This document shows, piece after piece, positions 62,651 through 64,000 of a stretch of 64,000 nt of DNA (positions are counted from its first letter, which is position 1; the number at the start of each line of letters is the position of its first letter). The notes beneath the pieces are model-generated. The model was not told the origin of the DNA, did not search any database, and worked only from the letters and a program-made list of their open reading frames with translations. The stretch spans positions 62,001-126,000 of the forward strand of contig NZ_WWEO01000039.1 of NCBI RefSeq assembly GCF_009928685.1, given 5' to 3'. The DNA is from Mucilaginibacter agri (lineage in GTDB: Bacteria; Bacteroidota; Bacteroidia; Sphingobacteriales; Sphingobacteriaceae). The position numbers and the translations under genes were made by a program.

Positions 62651-63034
62651 ATGCCTGCGACCTATAAAAATTGTTTGTTAATTGACGATAACTATATCGA
62701 CAACTTTGTTACGCGTCGAATTTTAGAAAGTAGCAATTTCGTCGAAGCTATAGCTGTGCGTCAATCTGCAACAGAGGCTATAGATGCATTAAGAGATGGT
62801 TCGGTAAAACCAGACGTTATTTTTCTGGATTTGCGAATGCCTTTAATGAATGGGTTCGAATTTTTAAATGAGTTTGATAAGATAGATTTCGACGGAAAGG
62901 AAGCTATCAAAATATTTATGCTTTCGTCATCGCTCGATCCTACAGACGTAAAACGTTCTACCGAAAACAAGTACGTAGTGCAATTTATCCACAAGCCATT
63001 AACCCATAAAATACTCGAAGAACTCGGTACATGA
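62651..63034 (+). CDS. Single-domain response regulator (REC only)
   Basis: 127 aa from ATG 62651 (a TTG three codons earlier opens the frame). Acidic pocket Asp12/Asp13, phospho-acceptor Asp60 in DVIFLDLRMPLMNGFEF, Thr/Ser at LSSSL, Lys115 in FIHKPL. No output domain, so it acts through protein contacts. Overlaps the sugar kinase gene by four bases. A -7-like TATTTTTG at 62637-62644 lies only 7 bp before the ATG, which would make it leaderless or read-through from the pump operon. Confidence 0.88.
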   Translation: MPATYKNCLLIDDNYIDNFVTRRILESSNFVEAIAVRQSATEAIDALRDGSVKPDVIFLDLRMPLMNGFEFLNEFDKIDFDGKEAIKIFMLSSSLDPTDVKRSTENKYVVQFIHKPLTHKILEELGT

Positions 63035-63882
63035 TCTTAGTTGCAGATAGCGGTTCGTCAAAAACAGATTGGTTGCTGCATATCCCTGATCAGGAACCAT
63101 TAGATTTCAGATCGAGCGGGCTAAACCCTTACTTTTTAACAGAAAAGCAGATCGTAAAAATATTGCAGGATCAGGTTCCCGGTCTTATTGCAAAATACGG
63201 TCAATCTATACAGGAAATTTACTTCTTCGGCGCAGGCTGTTCAAGTCCCGATAGGCACGAAATTGTATCTAATGCCCTCAGCCAGTTATTCACCAAAGCA
63301 TACATCAGCGTAGATAGCGATCTTTTAGGCTCTGCTTACGCCACCTGTGGCCACGAAAAAGGGCTTTGCTGTGTATTGGGCACCGGCTCCAATATTTCGT
63401 TTTTTGATGGCGAAGAAATCCATGCCGGTAAGCACGGACTCGGTTTTGTTTTGGGTGACGAAGGCTCTGGGACTTCGTTCGGTAAAAGACTGATCACCGA
63501 TTATCTGTACGGTAAAATGCCGGAGATTATAAGCGAGCAGTTTAAAGAAGAATACGATCTGGATAAGTCTACCATTATGACCAACGTATACCAGAAGCCT
63601 AATGCCAATACTTATTTAGCTTCTTTTACGCGTTTTTTAGGCCAGATACGCCATACTCAATACGCAAAAGAAATTATCTCGAAGAACTTGAACGAGTTTA
63701 TCGAAACCAATATCAAATCGTACAGCGAGTACCATAAATACAAAAGCCACTTTGTAGGATCTATCGCTGATGTATTTGGCGAGGAACTCCGCGCACTTTG
63801 CGAGGCTCAGCACATTAAAGTGGGCAAGATCATTAAACATCCTATTAATGATCTGATGCAGTTCATTTTGAGCCGCAACTAG
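63031..63882 (+). CDS. BadF/BadG-family sugar kinase (N-acetylglucosamine kinase-like)
   Basis: 283 aa. ASKHA-fold ATPase with phosphate 1 motif ILVADSGSSKTDWLL, GAGCSSPDRHEIV, and VLGTGSNISFFDG as the adenosine side. ILG-type QIVKILQDQVPGL lies within. The family includes N-acetylglucosamine/muramic-acid kinases used in cell-wall recycling. Translationally coupled to a REC protein, which hints at phospho-control of its activity; the hint is inference. Confidence 0.85.
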   Translation: MILVADSGSSKTDWLLHIPDQEPLDFRSSGLNPYFLTEKQIVKILQDQVPGLIAKYGQSIQEIYFFGAGCSSPDRHEIVSNALSQLFTKAYISVDSDLLGSAYATCGHEKGLCCVLGTGSNISFFDGEEIHAGKHGLGFVLGDEGSGTSFGKRLITDYLYGKMPEIISEQFKEEYDLDKSTIMTNVYQKPNANTYLASFTRFLGQIRHTQYAKEIISKNLNEFIETNIKSYSEYHKYKSHFVGSIADVFGEELRALCEAQHIKVGKIIKHPINDLMQFILSRN

Positions 63883-63905
63883 CCAATGATAAAAGGATAG
63901 AGTGA

Positions 63906-63952
63906 GTGAATGATAGAATAGGGCTTTAATATTCACTCATTCTATCATTCAC
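63906..63952. terminator. 14-bp perfect inverted repeat after the sugar kinase
   Basis: GTGAATGATAGAAT (63906-63919) and ATTCTATCATTCAC (63939-63952) enclose 19 nt that again contain ATTCACTC, complementary to GAGTGAAT at 63905-63911. It could end transcripts from both sides, but lacks a clear U-run and resembles the word-repeat inverted repeats seen elsewhere in the window. Confidence 0.55.
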
Positions 63953-63967
63953 GCCTTTACTCATTTT

Positions 63968-64000
63968 TTATACCTCACCCTCACCAATATCCAGATCATT
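63968..64000 (-). CDS. Possible 3' end of a minus-strand gene
   Basis: In frame from the window edge, ten codons read NDLDIGEGEV before TAA at 63968-63970. The acidic ending looks protein-like but ten codons are weak evidence. Confidence 0.25.
   Translation of the reverse strand, partial: NDLDIGEGEV

Noticed and set aside
1..64000. CRISPR array, prophage, insertion sequence or plasmid functions
   Set aside because: No spaced direct repeats, cas genes, transposase, integrase, or phage structural genes were seen.

Overview
This 64-kb window is chromosomal DNA of a Bacteroidota bacterium, most likely a free-living Sphingobacteriaceae member (Mucilaginibacter/Pedobacter type; this is an inference from gene content). 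The grounds are Bacteroidota-style promoter elements (TAnnTTTG) ahead of many genes, mostly weak ribosome binding sites, a CarboxypepD_reg/TonB-dependent receptor, DUF3810, DUF47-PiT, HisKA_2 kinases and many AraC regulators. There is no phage, transposase, CRISPR array or rRNA operon.

Layout. 1-5.5 kb, minus strand: a run of seven tightly spaced genes (YceI, type III polyketide synthase, FAD oxidoreductase, methyltransferase, PhoR-like kinase, DUF47, PiT phosphate transporter cut by the window edge). A UbiA prenyltransferase diverges at 5.7 kb. 7-9.4 kb: carbohydrate porin, HD phosphohydrolase, XRE regulator. 9.7-16 kb, plus strand: a six-gene operon with DUF427, an FAD/NAD disulfide reductase, an ABC ATPase, a fused permease/binding protein, EgtB and EgtD. 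It reads as an ergothioneine synthesis and transport island. 16.2-16.5 kb: two identical tRNA-Glu genes. 16.6-31.4 kb: a membrane protein of unknown function, VOC protein, amidohydrolase, AraC, a DoxX-ArsR-SRPBCC-SRPBCC operon, a LysR/SRPBCC divergent pair, a TPR histidine kinase and a gamma-glutamyltransferase. 31.6-39 kb: patatin phospholipase, AraC and SDR, an Anbu proteasome-like peptidase overlapping a transglutaminase, and an outer membrane beta-barrel. 39-43.4 kb: an iron module (TonB receptor, AraC, siderophore-interacting reductase) with a tandem palindromic operator. 43.4-56.5 kb: GH88, glycosyltransferase, CPBP protease, MarR-GNAT fusion, DUF3810, APC permease, GH53 galactanase, Ku, a 51-aa membrane peptide and an M61 peptidase. 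56.6-62.6 kb: a MarR-regulated RND efflux operon. 62.6-64 kb: a REC-only response regulator overlapping a BadF-type sugar kinase.

The most notable points follow. (1) The binding-protein half of the ABC fusion in the egt operon has its two sequence halves in swapped order relative to OpuCC/ProX-type proteins, a circular permutation, and it sits beside egtB/egtD and an uncharacterised disulfide reductase. (2) An srs-like phenolic-lipid cluster runs into a PhoR-like kinase and phosphate uptake genes. A TTAACA-N5-TTAACA direct repeat like a Pho box lies before DUF47-PiT. (3) A two-gene Anbu-transglutaminase unit lacks its usual ATP-grasp/alpha-E partners. (4) Several new candidate operators overlap -7 promoter elements. 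All functional statements are homology readings made by eye; no database search was run.
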